From assembly GCA_964406605.1 (NCBI GenBank), contig CAYOSF010000004.1, forward strand, positions 186,001 through 250,000: DNA of 64,000 bases. The letters run 5' to 3'. A program made the translations under genes and the position numbers. Shown piece by piece: positions 15,180 to 23,787 of the stretch; the stretch's first letter is position 1; each line of letters opens with the position of its first letter. Origin of the DNA: CAYOSF01 sp964406605 (GTDB lineage Bacteria > Chloroflexota > Dehalococcoidia > DSTF01 > RBG-16-68-14). Under the pieces are notes generated by a model that was not told where the DNA came from, did not search any database, and worked only from the letters and a program-made list of their open reading frames with translations.

Positions 15180-16787
15180 ATGGAGGCGAGCTTGCAGCCC
15201 TGCAGCCTGACCCTGAAGAATTACCGGTGTTTCCCAGACAGAAGCCCGGCCACTCTGTCCTTGGGCAAAGGATTCACGGCACTGATCGGAGTGAACAACT
15301 CGGGCAAGTCTTCCTTGCTAAAGTTCTTCTTTGAGTTTCGAGACTTGTTTCAGCGACTCTCCAGTGCTGGCGGCTACCAGCCGGGTCTGCAGGGGGATCG
15401 CCGCTCCTTCAACCCTTCGGGAGTGTACGACGTGTCCGAGCTCTTCAACAACACCAACGATCGTGGCTTGGAGATCATTGTGGCTCTCGGGGAGGGCAAC
15501 ACCGAGGTGAGAGCCGACTACCTGCCTTCGCCAAATGGCATCACCATTGCCGTTCCACGCAATGGTAATGAGTTCAGTTTCGAAATGCGGTTTCCCGATG
15601 GATCTCCAATTGAGCCCAATGCTTCCATTGGTGTCGCTGGCACTGAGCTCGTCAACCTGCCGAGTGGTTGTCGGACGGACATAGGAGTCTGGTTCGAGGT
15701 GTTCCGGACGCTGAGTCGGACCGTCTACGTGGGGGCCTTCCGAAACGCAATCAACGTAGGAGGGAAGGAAGACTATTTCGACCTGCATGTGGGACAAGCC
15801 TTCATCAAGGGGTGGCGCCAGCTCAAGACAGGCGACACCAAGAGTGATAATGAGGCAATCTATCGACTCACAGATGACATCAGGCGCATCTTTGGCTTCA
15901 GAACGCTAGAGATTGATGCCTCCGCAAACGAAGAGACCCTGCAACTTCTCGTGAACGGGAAGAGCTACAAGTTGCGCGAAGTGGGATCGGGACTTGCGCA
16001 GTTCGTCTTGGCCCTCGGGAACGTGGCTATCCAACAGCCAGCATACGTGCTAATCGACGAGCCAGAGCTGAACCTTCATCCGTCGCTCCAACTGGATTTC
16101 CTGACCACTCTGGGGTCGTATGCCACGGAGGGCGTCGTATTCAGCACCCACAGCATCGGCCTGGCGCGCTCGGCCGCGGATCGAATCTACGCGTTGAAGC
16201 ACGTCCGCGAGGGGGAAACCGCTGTCAGCGACTTCGAGCGGACCTCCGGTCTCTCAGAGTTCCTGGGAGAACTCAGCTTCTCAGGGTACCAGGAGCTTGG
16301 GTTCGACAAGGTACTCCTTGTAGAGGGCAGAACCGATGTGAAGACCGTTCAGCAATTCTTGCGATTGTATGGCAAGGACCATGAGGTGGTTCTACTGCCG
16401 CTGGGTGGACGCCAAATGATTTGTGGAGACTCCGAGGCCGAGCTGATAGAACTGATGCGAATCACCAACAACGTGTCTGCCCTCATTGACAGCGAACGGC
16501 CGCGCGCGGACGCACCCCTTGAAGCACCGCGCGACGCTTTTGTGGCGATCTGCGAGAAGCTGGCGCTGCGGTGTCACGTCCTGGAGCGCCGCGCTATAGA
16601 GAATTACCTGTCAGACGCGGCAGTCAGGGCAGTGAAGGGTGACAAGTATGTGAATTTGGACCCGTACCAGAAGCTCAGCGAGGCCCCGCAGGCGTGGTCG
16701 AAGGACGAGAATTGGCGAATCGCCCGTGAGATGGCGAGGGATGATCTGGACTCCACTGACTTGGGCCGTTTCCTACAGTCGCTCTGA
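15180..16787 (+). CDS. AAA-ATPase/TOPRIM fusion, OLD-like candidate defence protein
   Basis: 535 residues. An N-terminal RecF/SMC-like ATPase has Walker A GVNNSGKSSLL (about residues 38-48), a signature-like EVGSGLAQFVLAL, Walker B YVLIDEPELNLHPS and the switch STHSIG. The C-terminal part begins KVLLVEGRTDVKTVQQFL, the acidic first TOPRIM motif, then SALIDSERP, and ends with ERRAIENYLSDAAV, a segment typical of TOPRIM/DUF4435 nucleases. This is the plan of OLD-family and related phage-defence ATPase-nucleases (GajA, AriA/AriB type). No partner gene is next to it. Codon use is visibly less GC-rich than its neighbours, suggesting transfer. No strong ribosome site is seen at the ATG. Confidence 0.82.
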   Translation: MEASLQPCSLTLKNYRCFPDRSPATLSLGKGFTALIGVNNSGKSSLLKFFFEFRDLFQRLSSAGGYQPGLQGDRRSFNPSGVYDVSELFNNTNDRGLEIIVALGEGNTEVRADYLPSPNGITIAVPRNGNEFSFEMRFPDGSPIEPNASIGVAGTELVNLPSGCRTDIGVWFEVFRTLSRTVYVGAFRNAINVGGKEDYFDLHVGQAFIKGWRQLKTGDTKSDNEAIYRLTDDIRRIFGFRTLEIDASANEETLQLLVNGKSYKLREVGSGLAQFVLALGNVAIQQPAYVLIDEPELNLHPSLQLDFLTTLGSYATEGVVFSTHSIGLARSAADRIYALKHVREGETAVSDFERTSGLSEFLGELSFSGYQELGFDKVLLVEGRTDVKTVQQFLRLYGKDHEVVLLPLGGRQMICGDSEAELIELMRITNNVSALIDSERPRADAPLEAPRDAFVAICEKLALRCHVLERRAIENYLSDAAVRAVKGDKYVNLDPYQKLSEAPQAWSKDENWRIAREMARDDLDSTDLGRFLQSL

Positions 16788-16873
16788 GCCCGCTGCCGCT
16801 CCGCATGCTTGCCTCACAACCTCCGGCCTGTGAGTGTGTGGACGCCGCTGTTCGGCATGAGGCCGGCGAGCAG

Positions 16874-16974
16874 ACTCCTCACCTTTCGCGGGGTACAAGC
16901 AGGCGCGGTCCCGCGTCCTGCTCCTGGGAAGGAGCAGCCCCAGTTTCACCAGACGGGCGAGTCTCCTTGACAGT
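16874..16974 (-). pseudogene. Relic of a Fic-protein C-terminal tail
   Basis: The minus strand encodes RRLARLVKLGLLLPRSRTRD and ACLYPAKGEE. This matches the end of the intact Fic protein at 19902-21029 (DLARLVELGLLVPRGRTRGR, YLYAPRGGE). No catalytic part is present. It abuts the AAA-TOPRIM gene in convergent orientation. Confidence 0.6.
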
Positions 16975-17109
16975 CCCAGGCGCGCTGCGCCCCGAAGCCG
17001 CAACCGCTGGCACCAAGAGGGGGCGCCCTGTATTCTGGCACGGGCAACATCGCCGGCCCGCGAGCCATGGAGCTTCCCGCTCGCCGCCTGACGGCCCAGA
17101 GCACGTTCG

Positions 17110-18426
17110 TTGAGCCTGCTATCCAAACCGCGCGAGCGCTTCCAAGGTTGGCAGATCGCCTCCCTGGCCGCCGTCCTTAACGGCTACGGCGCCGGCGTCA
17201 ACTTCTACGGATTCGCCGTCTTCTTCAACCCCATGCGCGAGGAGTTCGGGTGGTCCCGGGGCGAGACCGCGGGCGTGTTCTCCATGTCCCGGTTCGAGGG
17301 CGCGCCGCTCGGGCCCTTCATCGGTTGGCTGATCAACAGGGTGGGATCGAGGCGGGTCATGGTCGTGGGCCTGGCCATCTGCGGCCTGGGCTTCATGAGC
17401 ATGTACTTCATCCAGTCGCTCCTGATGTTCTATCTCATCTACGGGATCCTGATAGCCACGGGCTTCAGCATGGGATTCTTTCAAGCCTTACAGGCCATCG
17501 TGGCCAACTGGTTCATCCGGAAACGCGCGCGGGCGCTGTCCTTCCTCGCCCTCGGGGCGGGGATCGGCGGCGCGATCCTGGCGCCGGCGCTGGGCGCATT
17601 CATGGGCGTGGCCGGCTGGCGTTGGTCGGCCGTGGCCATCGGCGCTCTCATGTGGGTCCCGGGCATCCCGCTCGCCCTCGTCCTGCAGGACCGGCCCGAG
17701 GACGTCGGTCAGGTGCCGGACGGACTGCCCGCAGAAGCGCAGAACCCGACGGCGGACGCCCCGGCCGACGACCGGCCGACCCAAAGCGAGCGAAATCAGG
17801 CGATCGACGCGGAGGATGTGGAGTTCACGCTGGGGGAGGCGCTGCGCACCTCCACCTTCTGGATCCTGGTCCTGGCCATGTCCTTCCGGTCGTTCATCCT
17901 CAGCTCGATCGTGGTGCACCAGATCGCGCACCTGGAGGACATCGGCATCGCCCGCCACACGGCGGAGTTCGTGTACGGGTTCATGATCGCGATGAGCATC
18001 CCCGGGCGGGCGCTCTTCGGGTGGCTGGGCGACAGGTTCAGCAAGCAGCACCTGCTGGCGGCATCGTCGGCCCTGCAGGGCGCGGGCATCTTCATCCTCG
18101 CCAACGCCACCAGCCTGGCCTTCGTGTGGCCGTTCCTGTTCCTCTACGGGCTGGGCTACGGTGGGGCGATCCCACTGACCCAGGCGATCAGGGCGGACCT
18201 GTTCGGCCGGAAGGCGTTCGCCATCGTCAGCGGCTTCATCATGCCCTTCACCACCATCGGCTCGGTCATCGGCCCTGTCTTTGCGGGCTTTCTGTACGAT
18301 ACGACGGACAGCTATCGCATCGCCTTCTACTCGATGGTGGTGCTGATCCTGCTCTCCGGCGTGACGTTCCTCTTCTTGCGTCCGCCCAAGCCGCCCACGC
18401 TGGCGGCGGAGGCCGTGGCCGTGTGA
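17110..18426 (+). CDS. MFS transporter (monocarboxylate/oxalate-formate type)
   Basis: 438 residues from a TTG start. Twelve hydrophobic segments are seen in a 6+6 arrangement with a hydrophilic central loop (about residues 200-240, acidic). The first segment GYGAGVNFYGFAVFF, then REEFGWSRGETAGVFSMSRF and GWLINRVGSRRVMVVG, fit the OFA/MCT branch of MFS, which often carries organic acids. The substrate cannot be told. Convergent with the PIN-toxin gene. Confidence 0.85.
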   Translation: MSLLSKPRERFQGWQIASLAAVLNGYGAGVNFYGFAVFFNPMREEFGWSRGETAGVFSMSRFEGAPLGPFIGWLINRVGSRRVMVVGLAICGLGFMSMYFIQSLLMFYLIYGILIATGFSMGFFQALQAIVANWFIRKRARALSFLALGAGIGGAILAPALGAFMGVAGWRWSAVAIGALMWVPGIPLALVLQDRPEDVGQVPDGLPAEAQNPTADAPADDRPTQSERNQAIDAEDVEFTLGEALRTSTFWILVLAMSFRSFILSSIVVHQIAHLEDIGIARHTAEFVYGFMIAMSIPGRALFGWLGDRFSKQHLLAASSALQGAGIFILANATSLAFVWPFLFLYGLGYGGAIPLTQAIRADLFGRKAFAIVSGFIMPFTTIGSVIGPVFAGFLYDTTDSYRIAFYSMVVLILLSGVTFLFLRPPKPPTLAAEAVAV

Positions 18427-18442
18427 GGCGCTGGGTGGCTAC

Positions 18443-18853
18443 TCAGCTCGGTTCGACTCGCTTGATGCTGGGCACGCGGTCGAAGTCTCGGTCGAACGTG
18501 GCGATCTTCTCAATGCCGAGCTGCTCCATGAACGCGACGTGGTAGGCGTCGCCAAACGACATGTTGTGCTCCACATACAGCTCGAACGCTCTCCGAAGCC
18601 GCCCCTTGCCGGATAGCACTACCCCGGGAAGCTCGATGAGAGAAAGGAGCCCCTCCCGGATGACGGACTTGGCAGCACGATAGCGCCTCTCCAGGGTGAA
18701 GACGGCTTCGAACACGGCGGTCTCGGCTGTTCGGGCCTTGAGCTCGCCCCGCTCAATGCGAGCAAAGAACGCCGTGGCTCTCGGCGAATACTCAGCATGG
18801 TCCTGCGTCAGATGCCGCAGAAAGACGTTCGTGTCAATGAACAGCTCAGCCAT
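18443..18853 (-). CDS. PIN-domain toxin (VapC-like)
   Basis: 136 residues. Acidic ribonuclease residues are in ELFIDTNVFLRH (Asp7), TAVFEAVFTLERRY (Glu), SFGDAYHVAFMEQLG and ATFDRDFDRV (Asp residues). This is a complete PIN domain as in VapC RNases, which cut tRNA or rRNA. Its ATG follows directly on the antitoxin stop codon (TAGATG), so the pair is translationally coupled. Confidence 0.9.
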   Translation of the reverse strand: MAELFIDTNVFLRHLTQDHAEYSPRATAFFARIERGELKARTAETAVFEAVFTLERRYRAAKSVIREGLLSLIELPGVVLSGKGRLRRAFELYVEHNMSFGDAYHVAFMEQLGIEKIATFDRDFDRVPSIKRVEPS

Positions 18854-19117
18854 CTACCGATTCATTCGTTCGTTGACATCGTCGGCGATGGCTTGTTCCG
18901 CGAACTCCTTCAGTTGTCGCTCAGTAGGAGCGCGGCCTCGACTCTTGATAATTCCGGCCGTTCGCTCAACTACGCTGCCGATTCGGGCTACGCGTACCTC
19001 GTTGCCCTCAAGCGTGCACAGCACCTTGTCACCTTCGCTGAGGCCAAGCGCGCGCCGCATCTCAGCAGGTAGCGTAATCTGCCCTTTTCTGGCGACTACC
19101 CTCTGTCGCGATCTCAT
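18854..19117 (-). CDS. AbrB/SpoVT-type antitoxin paired with the PIN toxin
   Basis: 87 residues. The swapped-hairpin DNA-binding domain reads RQRVVARKGQITLPAEMRRA then LGLSEGDKVLCTLEGNEV, the AbrB/MazE fold. The C-terminal half (GRAPTERQLKEFAEQAIADD) would wrap the toxin. It is first in the operon, as usual for antitoxins that repress their own promoter. Confidence 0.9.
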   Translation of the reverse strand: MRSRQRVVARKGQITLPAEMRRALGLSEGDKVLCTLEGNEVRVARIGSVVERTAGIIKSRGRAPTERQLKEFAEQAIADDVNERMNR

Positions 19118-19238
19118 GCGTAGTACCTCCTGTCATTAGGCATACAAGGGTAGCGAAGTACTTCCTTTGCTGTCAAGGCAGGAATTCAGGTGCTGTTTCC
19201 TACGGACCGTAGCGGATCCTGGAACGACGGCCGCGCTT

Positions 19239-19475
19239 GGGACTCTCACCCCTGACCCCTCTCCCACTGGGAGAGGGGCGAATCCCCCGAACGGCAAGGC
19301 AGATCCATCTGGTGGTCTGTCAATCGTTGCCTCCCTGCGGCCCACCATGAAACAGCCGCTTCTGTTCCGGTTGCGGTTCTCGCGCCTCGCCGCCTCTCGG
19401 AGCGTACAGGTAGACCCGGCCGCGGGTCCTTCCCCTGGGAACGAGCAGGCCCAGCTCCGCCAGCTTGGCGAGGTC
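19239..19475 (-). repeat. 237-base direct repeat carrying a Fic tail fragment
   Basis: This stretch is a gapless, slightly diverged copy of 19821-20057, shifted by 582 bases. It has the same CCCCTCTCCC/GGGAGAGGGG hairpin and the last ~45 codons of the fic gene, here with frame damage. The orphan AbrB-like gene lies between the two copies. Confidence 0.75.
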
Positions 19476-19488
19476 CGGCAGCTGGATG

Positions 19489-19716
19489 TCATCGAGCAGT
19501 CAGCCCTCTAATGGCGTTCCGAAGTAACTCGTCTGTAGTCGGGTTGCCGTCCTGTCGTCGCTTCCTCACAGAAGTGATTGGCGCGACGTACAAGCCCTTG
19601 CCGATGGGCACAACCGTGACCTCCCCACGACCCTTCAGCCCGAGAGCCTTGAGCATATCCCGGAGCGTCACTCGGCCGTCCTCATCCACTGCGCGTCGCC
19701 TTGGCCTCAAGCTCAT
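19489..19716 (-). CDS. Orphan AbrB-like antitoxin
   Basis: 75 residues from the ATG after GAGGAGGACGATC. The sequence RAVDEDGRVTLRDMLKALGL then KGRGEVTVVPIGKGLYVAPI looks like an AbrB/MazE-type beta-hairpin DNA-binding domain, with a C-terminal arm NPTTDELLRNAIRGL. No toxin gene follows it; instead the damaged Fic tail repeat is found. It lies between the two 237-base repeats, in the same direction as fic. Confidence 0.65.
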   Translation of the reverse strand: MSLRPRRRAVDEDGRVTLRDMLKALGLKGRGEVTVVPIGKGLYVAPITSVRKRRQDGNPTTDELLRNAIRGLTAR

Positions 19717-19820
19717 GATCGTCCTCCTCTTTGCTGCATCGCGATTGTAGAGGCAGCATCGTGTGCTGCCGACACGCTTTGCGCACCCCCCGTACCGCAC
19801 TTACGACCGGCGGCGCGCGC

Positions 19821-20057
19821 GGGACCCTCACCCCTGGCCCCGCGCCCAGTGGGAGAGGGGCGGATCCCCCGAACGGCAAGGCAGATCCATCTGGTGGTCT
19901 GTCAATCGTTGCCCCCTTCCGGCCCATCACGAAACAGCCGCTTCTGTTCCGGTTGCGGTTCTCGCGTTTCGCCGCCTCTCGGAGCGTACAGGTAGACTCT
20001 GCCGCGCGTTCTGCCCCTGGGAACGAGCAGGCCCAGTTCCACCAGCCGCGCGAGGTC
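19821..20057 (-). repeat. Second copy of the 237-base direct repeat (contains the real fic 3' end)
   Basis: Pairs with 19239-19475. This copy is in frame with the intact fic gene and supplies its C terminus and the downstream hairpin. Confidence 0.75.
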
Positions 20058-21029
20058 TCGCGACGCGGTCAGAGGCGAGGCGTCCGTGATGTCCATGTAG
20101 TCGGCCCGCGTGATCTGTCCGGTCCGGGCCGCGTATGCGATGCCGTCGGTCTGGCGGTGGTTGACGTTCAGCGCCTCCAGGGTGCTGTACAGCTCCGACA
20201 TGTTCTGGTGCCACTTCGTGAGTTCGTCGGTCAGCCGCATGGCCTGAGCGAGCAATGAGTTGGTGAAGAACCCCAGCCACGACGACGCGTCGTAGTCCCG
20301 CCGGAAGTGATCGCCGAGGGCCTGCTCGATGGCTGCGATGTAGTCCCTCCGGATGCCATCGAAGAACTGCTCCAGAGACAGCAGCTTCTTGAAGTGGAAC
20401 GGCGATCTCTGAAGGATGACGGCGGCGAGCGCGCGGGCCGTCCTGCCGTTGCCGTCCCAGAAGGGATGTACGGCAACGAAGTGGATGTGCGCCAGCCCGG
20501 CCTTGACAACGGGGTGGAGGTCTTCGTGGGCGCTTCTGAGCCAAAGCGCGTAGCCGCGCATGAGGTCCGGCACGTCGCCCTGATCCGGCGGCATGTAGAA
20601 GTCCCCCACCTTGTTCTGTCCCTTGCGGTAGACGCCCGGGGTCAATGTCTCATCCAGATCCTTGAGGAAGTAGCGGTTGAGTTCCCGTATCACGAGTTCA
20701 TCCAGGGGAATCTCCGGCTGGTCGCTCAGGTAGTCGACGAACCTGTACGCCTCCAGCGCGTTGAGGTTGGCCTGCTCGTCCTCGGTGGGCGCGCGGCCTC
20801 TCGGGCCTCGTTTCGCGAGCCGGCTCACCTGCTCGTCCGCGAGGCCCGCGCCTTCGATGCGCGTCGTCGCGGCCGCCCGGCGGACGGACACCTCCCGGCG
20901 GATCCAGCTCTCGTGCTTGGGCATCAGCAGCATGTTGGTGACCAGCCAGTTGCTGCGCTCGATGCTCTCGATCGTCGCCTCGATAACGGGACCGAGATCA
21001 AATCGTGGCTGGAAGATCGTATCATTCAT
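19902..21029 (-). CDS. Fic-domain protein AMPylase with C-terminal winged helix
   Basis: 375 residues. The catalytic motif HPFWDGNGRTAR is intact (His188 to Arg199). An N-terminal helix has ATTRIEGAG (about residues 54-62), matching the [S/T]xxxE[G/N] inhibitory motif of class II Fic proteins, so activity is probably self-restrained. The C-terminal part (YMDITDASPLTASRDLARLV, ELGLLVPRGRTRGR) is a winged-helix DNA-binding domain. The family moves AMP or other nucleotides onto protein side chains. Upstream lies an AT-rich region with repeated TATCATTC boxes, a likely self-bound operator. Confidence 0.92.
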   Translation of the reverse strand: MNDTIFQPRFDLGPVIEATIESIERSNWLVTNMLLMPKHESWIRREVSVRRAAATTRIEGAGLADEQVSRLAKRGPRGRAPTEDEQANLNALEAYRFVDYLSDQPEIPLDELVIRELNRYFLKDLDETLTPGVYRKGQNKVGDFYMPPDQGDVPDLMRGYALWLRSAHEDLHPVVKAGLAHIHFVAVHPFWDGNGRTARALAAVILQRSPFHFKKLLSLEQFFDGIRRDYIAAIEQALGDHFRRDYDASSWLGFFTNSLLAQAMRLTDELTKWHQNMSELYSTLEALNVNHRQTDGIAYAARTGQITRADYMDITDASPLTASRDLARLVELGLLVPRGRTRGRVYLYAPRGGETREPQPEQKRLFRDGPEGGND

Positions 21030-21075
21030 CGCGATATTGATGTTATCGTTTATATCATTCCTGGTATGAATGATA
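21020..21075. promoter_or_regulatory. TATCATTC operator cluster upstream of fic
   Basis: TATCATTC occurs at 21020-21027 and 21053-21060, and its inverse GAATGATA at 21068-21075. The last two form an 8-7-8 inverted repeat. The region is far more AT-rich than the rest and contains TATAAA/GATAAC boxes on the minus strand. The first box overlaps the first codons of fic. Confidence 0.55.
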
Positions 21076-21156
21076 CGAAAGTGTAATACGACTTGTCAAT
21101 GGGAAGTGCTTGCTGCCCGGAGGTTGGGACTAGTGCAGATCGGGCCGATTCCGGCG

Positions 21157-21609
21157 CTACGGCCCGTACCGCACTTTGGACCGACGGCCGCGCTTGGGAC
21201 CCTCACCCCGGACCCCTCTCCCAGTGGGAGAGGGGCGCGTGCGGGCTGCGAGGGTCCGGCGGATCTGGGAGCGCACTCCATCGAGATCCGATATCACCTG
21301 ACCCGCTGCGACGCGAAGGACCCCAAGCCCGAGACTCTCCAGCAACTCCTGCCGCTCGCGGTCCGCATTTGCCTGGAAGGTGTGAATCGGTCCGTCGACC
21401 TCGACAACGAGCGCAGCTTCGTCGCAGTAGAAATCGACGACGAAAGCGCCGATTGGCTGCTGCCTGCGGAACTTGAATCCGCCCAGCCTTCGGTCTCGAA
21501 GCGTATCCCACAGGACCGACTCACTCTCTTGGGGCGCCTTGCGGTATTCTCTCGCGACCTCCAGCATACGTCGGCGAACGGCCGGTGTTACGAGGCGGTC
21601 AAAGCGCAC
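21157..21609 (-). CDS. DUF559 (Vsr/endonuclease-like) protein
   Basis: 150 residues. Motifs typical of DUF559: SESVLWDTLRDRRLGGFKFR, RQQPIGAFVVDFYCDEAALV and EVDGPIHTFQ, then LESLGLGVLRV. The D...E.DG pattern is that of PD-(D/E)XK-type nucleases related to Vsr mismatch endonuclease. The last ~25 residues (TGRGVRGEGPKRGRRSKVRY) are translated from a scattered intergenic repeat. Function probably DNA repair or selfish-element related (inference). Confidence 0.85.
   Translation of the reverse strand: MRFDRLVTPAVRRRMLEVAREYRKAPQESESVLWDTLRDRRLGGFKFRRQQPIGAFVVDFYCDEAALVVEVDGPIHTFQANADRERQELLESLGLGVLRVAAGQVISDLDGVRSQIRRTLAARTRPSPTGRGVRGEGPKRGRRSKVRYGP
21160..21240 (-). repeat. Scattered repeat that encodes a KRGRRSKVRYGP tail
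   Basis: A GTACCGCACTTTGGACC-GACGGCCGCGCTTGGG unit plus a CCCCTCTCCC hairpin. Related copies are at 21665-21707, where the unit forms the tail of uvrB, at 19200-19280 and at 19790-19865. In the minus frame it reads KRGRRSKVRYGP followed by a stop. Confidence 0.65.
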
Positions 21610-21664
21610 TCCAGTTCCTCCTGTCCCTCTCCCTTGGGGAGAGGGATCCAGGGTGAGGGCCGCT

Positions 21665-23773
21665 TTACGGCCCGTACCGGACCTTGGACCGACGGCCGCG
21701 CTTGGCGCGCATTGATGTCTCGCGGGCGCCGCCGGGGCGCGGCCGCCGCCCCCTGAGCGAACCGTAGGCGGTCTCCGCGAACTGGTGCAGCGCGTCCTCC
21801 TCGCTCACCATGCGCTTGCGTAGCTCGTAGACCTGATCGCGCAGCAGGGCGGCCTTCTCGAACTCCAGGTTCTTGGCCGCGGCCTTCATCTGGCCCTCCA
21901 GGTCCTTGATCAGCCGCGCCAGCTCGTCCTTGGGCACGTCCTGCGCCACCAGGTACTCGGCCCGTTCCTCCGCCACCTTCATCACGTGGTCCGTGATGTC
22001 GCGGATGGCCTTCTGGATGCCCGCCGGCGTCACGCCCCGCTCCCGGTTGAATGATACCTGGACGGCGCGCCGCCGGTTCGTCTCGTCTATCGCCTGGCGC
22101 ATGGAGTCGGTCATCTCGTCGGCGTACATGACGACGTGGCCGTTGATGTGGCGGGCGGCGCGCCCCATGGTCTGGATGAGCGAGTCGCGCGCGCGCAGAA
22201 AGCCCTCCTTGTCGGCGTCCATGATCGCGACCAGGCTCACCTCGGGCAGGTCGAGCCCCTCGCGCAGGAGGTTGATGCCGACCACCACGTCGTACACGCC
22301 CTGGCGCAGGTCGCGCAGGATCTCGACGCGGTTGAGCGTGTCGATCTCGGAGTGGAGGTGGTGGGTGCGGACGCCCATTTCCTGCAGGTAGTCGGCCAGG
22401 TCCTCGGCCATCTTCTTGGTGAGCGTGGTGACCAGCACCCGCTCGCCCCGGTCCACCCGCGCCTTGATCTCGTCCATGAGGTCGTCCACTTGGCCCTCGG
22501 TGCGCTTGATCTCGATCGTGGGGTCGAGCAGGCCGGTGGGCCGCACGAGCTGTTCGACGACCTGGCCGCTGACCTCGTACTCGTACGGGCTGGGCGTGGC
22601 CGAGGTGAAGATCGCCTGGCTGATGTGGTCGGTGAACTCGACGAAGTTGAGCGGGCGGTTGTCCAGCGCCGAGGGCAGCCGGAAGCCGAAGTCGACCAGC
22701 GTCTGCTTGCGGGAGATGTCGCCGTGGTACATGCCGCGCACCTGCGGTACGCCGATGTGCGACTCATCGATGAAGAGCAGCCAGTCGTCCGGGAAGTAGT
22801 CGAGCAGCGTCCAGGGCGTGCTGCCCGCAGGCCTGCCGGCCAGGTGGCGCGAGTAGTTCTCGATACCGGAGCAGTAGCCGGTCTCGCGCATCGTCTCCAG
22901 GTCGTAGCGGGTGCGCTCCTCCAGCCGGGCCGCCTCCAGGATCCGGTCCTGCGCCTTCAGCTCCGCCACCCGCTCCTCCATCTCCGCCTCGATGTTCTGG
23001 AGCGCCTGCGTGATCTTGTCGTTCGAGGTGACGAAGTGCTTGGCGGGGAAGATGTCGATGCTCTCGCGCTCGGCAAGCAGCTCGCCGGTGAGGGGATCGA
23101 TCTCGATGATGCGCTCCACCTCGTCGCCGAAGAAGTCGATGCGCACGGCCAGCTCCTCGTACGAGGGCTGAATGGTGAGGCTGTCGCCGCGCAGGCGGAA
23201 GCGGCCTCGCACCAGGTTCATGTCGTTGCGCTCGTACTGCATGTCCACCAGCCGGCGCATGGCGGGCCCGCGGTGGAAGCGCTGTCCCTTCTCGAAGGTC
23301 AGGATGAACGATTGGTACTCCTCCGGCTCGCCCAGGCCGTAGATGCAGGAGACCGAGGCGACGATGAGCACGTCGCGTCGCTCAAACAGCGCGCGGGTGG
23401 CGGCGTGGCGCAGCTTGTCGATCTCCTCGTTGATGTCGGCGTCCTTGGCGATGTAGGTGTCGGTGCGGGGGATGTAGGCCTCCGGCTGGTAGTAGTCGTA
23501 GTAGGAGACGAAGTACTCGACGGCGTTCTCCGGGAAGAACTCCTTGAACTCGGAGCAGAGCTGGGCGGCCAGGGTCCGGTTGGGCGCGAGCACCAGGGTA
23601 GGTCGGTTCGCCCGCTCGACCACGCTCGCCATGGTGAAGGTCTTGCCGCTGCCGGTCACGCCCAGCAGCGTCTGATATCGGTGCCCCGCCTCCAGGCCCT
23701 CGACGAGCTTGTCGATGGCCTCGGGCTGGTCGCCCGTGGGCTGGAACTCGGAGACGAGCTTGAAGTCAGGCAT
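21665..23773 (-). CDS. uvrB: Excinuclease ABC subunit B
   Basis: 702 residues. UvrB damage-verification helicase of nucleotide excision repair. Walker A GVTGSGKT (residues 38-45), the beta-hairpin YYDYYQPEAYIPRTDTYI, DESHIGVPQVRGM (motif II), INLLREGLDLPEVSL, QTMGRAARHINGHV and the C-terminal UVR domain (LEFEKAALLRDQVYELRKR) are all present. The final SMRAKRGRRSKVRYGP comes from an intergenic repeat and extends the normal end. The start codon region is duplicated at 24367-24416, with a toxin-antitoxin module inserted between, so uvrB now follows the antitoxin gene by only 14 bases and has no ribosome site of its own. Confidence 0.97.
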   Translation of the reverse strand: MPDFKLVSEFQPTGDQPEAIDKLVEGLEAGHRYQTLLGVTGSGKTFTMASVVERANRPTLVLAPNRTLAAQLCSEFKEFFPENAVEYFVSYYDYYQPEAYIPRTDTYIAKDADINEEIDKLRHAATRALFERRDVLIVASVSCIYGLGEPEEYQSFILTFEKGQRFHRGPAMRRLVDMQYERNDMNLVRGRFRLRGDSLTIQPSYEELAVRIDFFGDEVERIIEIDPLTGELLAERESIDIFPAKHFVTSNDKITQALQNIEAEMEERVAELKAQDRILEAARLEERTRYDLETMRETGYCSGIENYSRHLAGRPAGSTPWTLLDYFPDDWLLFIDESHIGVPQVRGMYHGDISRKQTLVDFGFRLPSALDNRPLNFVEFTDHISQAIFTSATPSPYEYEVSGQVVEQLVRPTGLLDPTIEIKRTEGQVDDLMDEIKARVDRGERVLVTTLTKKMAEDLADYLQEMGVRTHHLHSEIDTLNRVEILRDLRQGVYDVVVGINLLREGLDLPEVSLVAIMDADKEGFLRARDSLIQTMGRAARHINGHVVMYADEMTDSMRQAIDETNRRRAVQVSFNRERGVTPAGIQKAIRDITDHVMKVAEERAEYLVAQDVPKDELARLIKDLEGQMKAAAKNLEFEKAALLRDQVYELRKRMVSEEDALHQFAETAYGSLRGRRPRPGGARETSMRAKRGRRSKVRYGP

Positions 23774-23775
23774 GG
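23726..23775. repeat. 50-base perfect direct repeat, copy 1 (uvrB start)
   Basis: Identical over 50 bases to 24367-24416. This copy is the true beginning of uvrB. Confidence 0.9.
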
Positions 23776-23787
23776 GGGATACAGATC

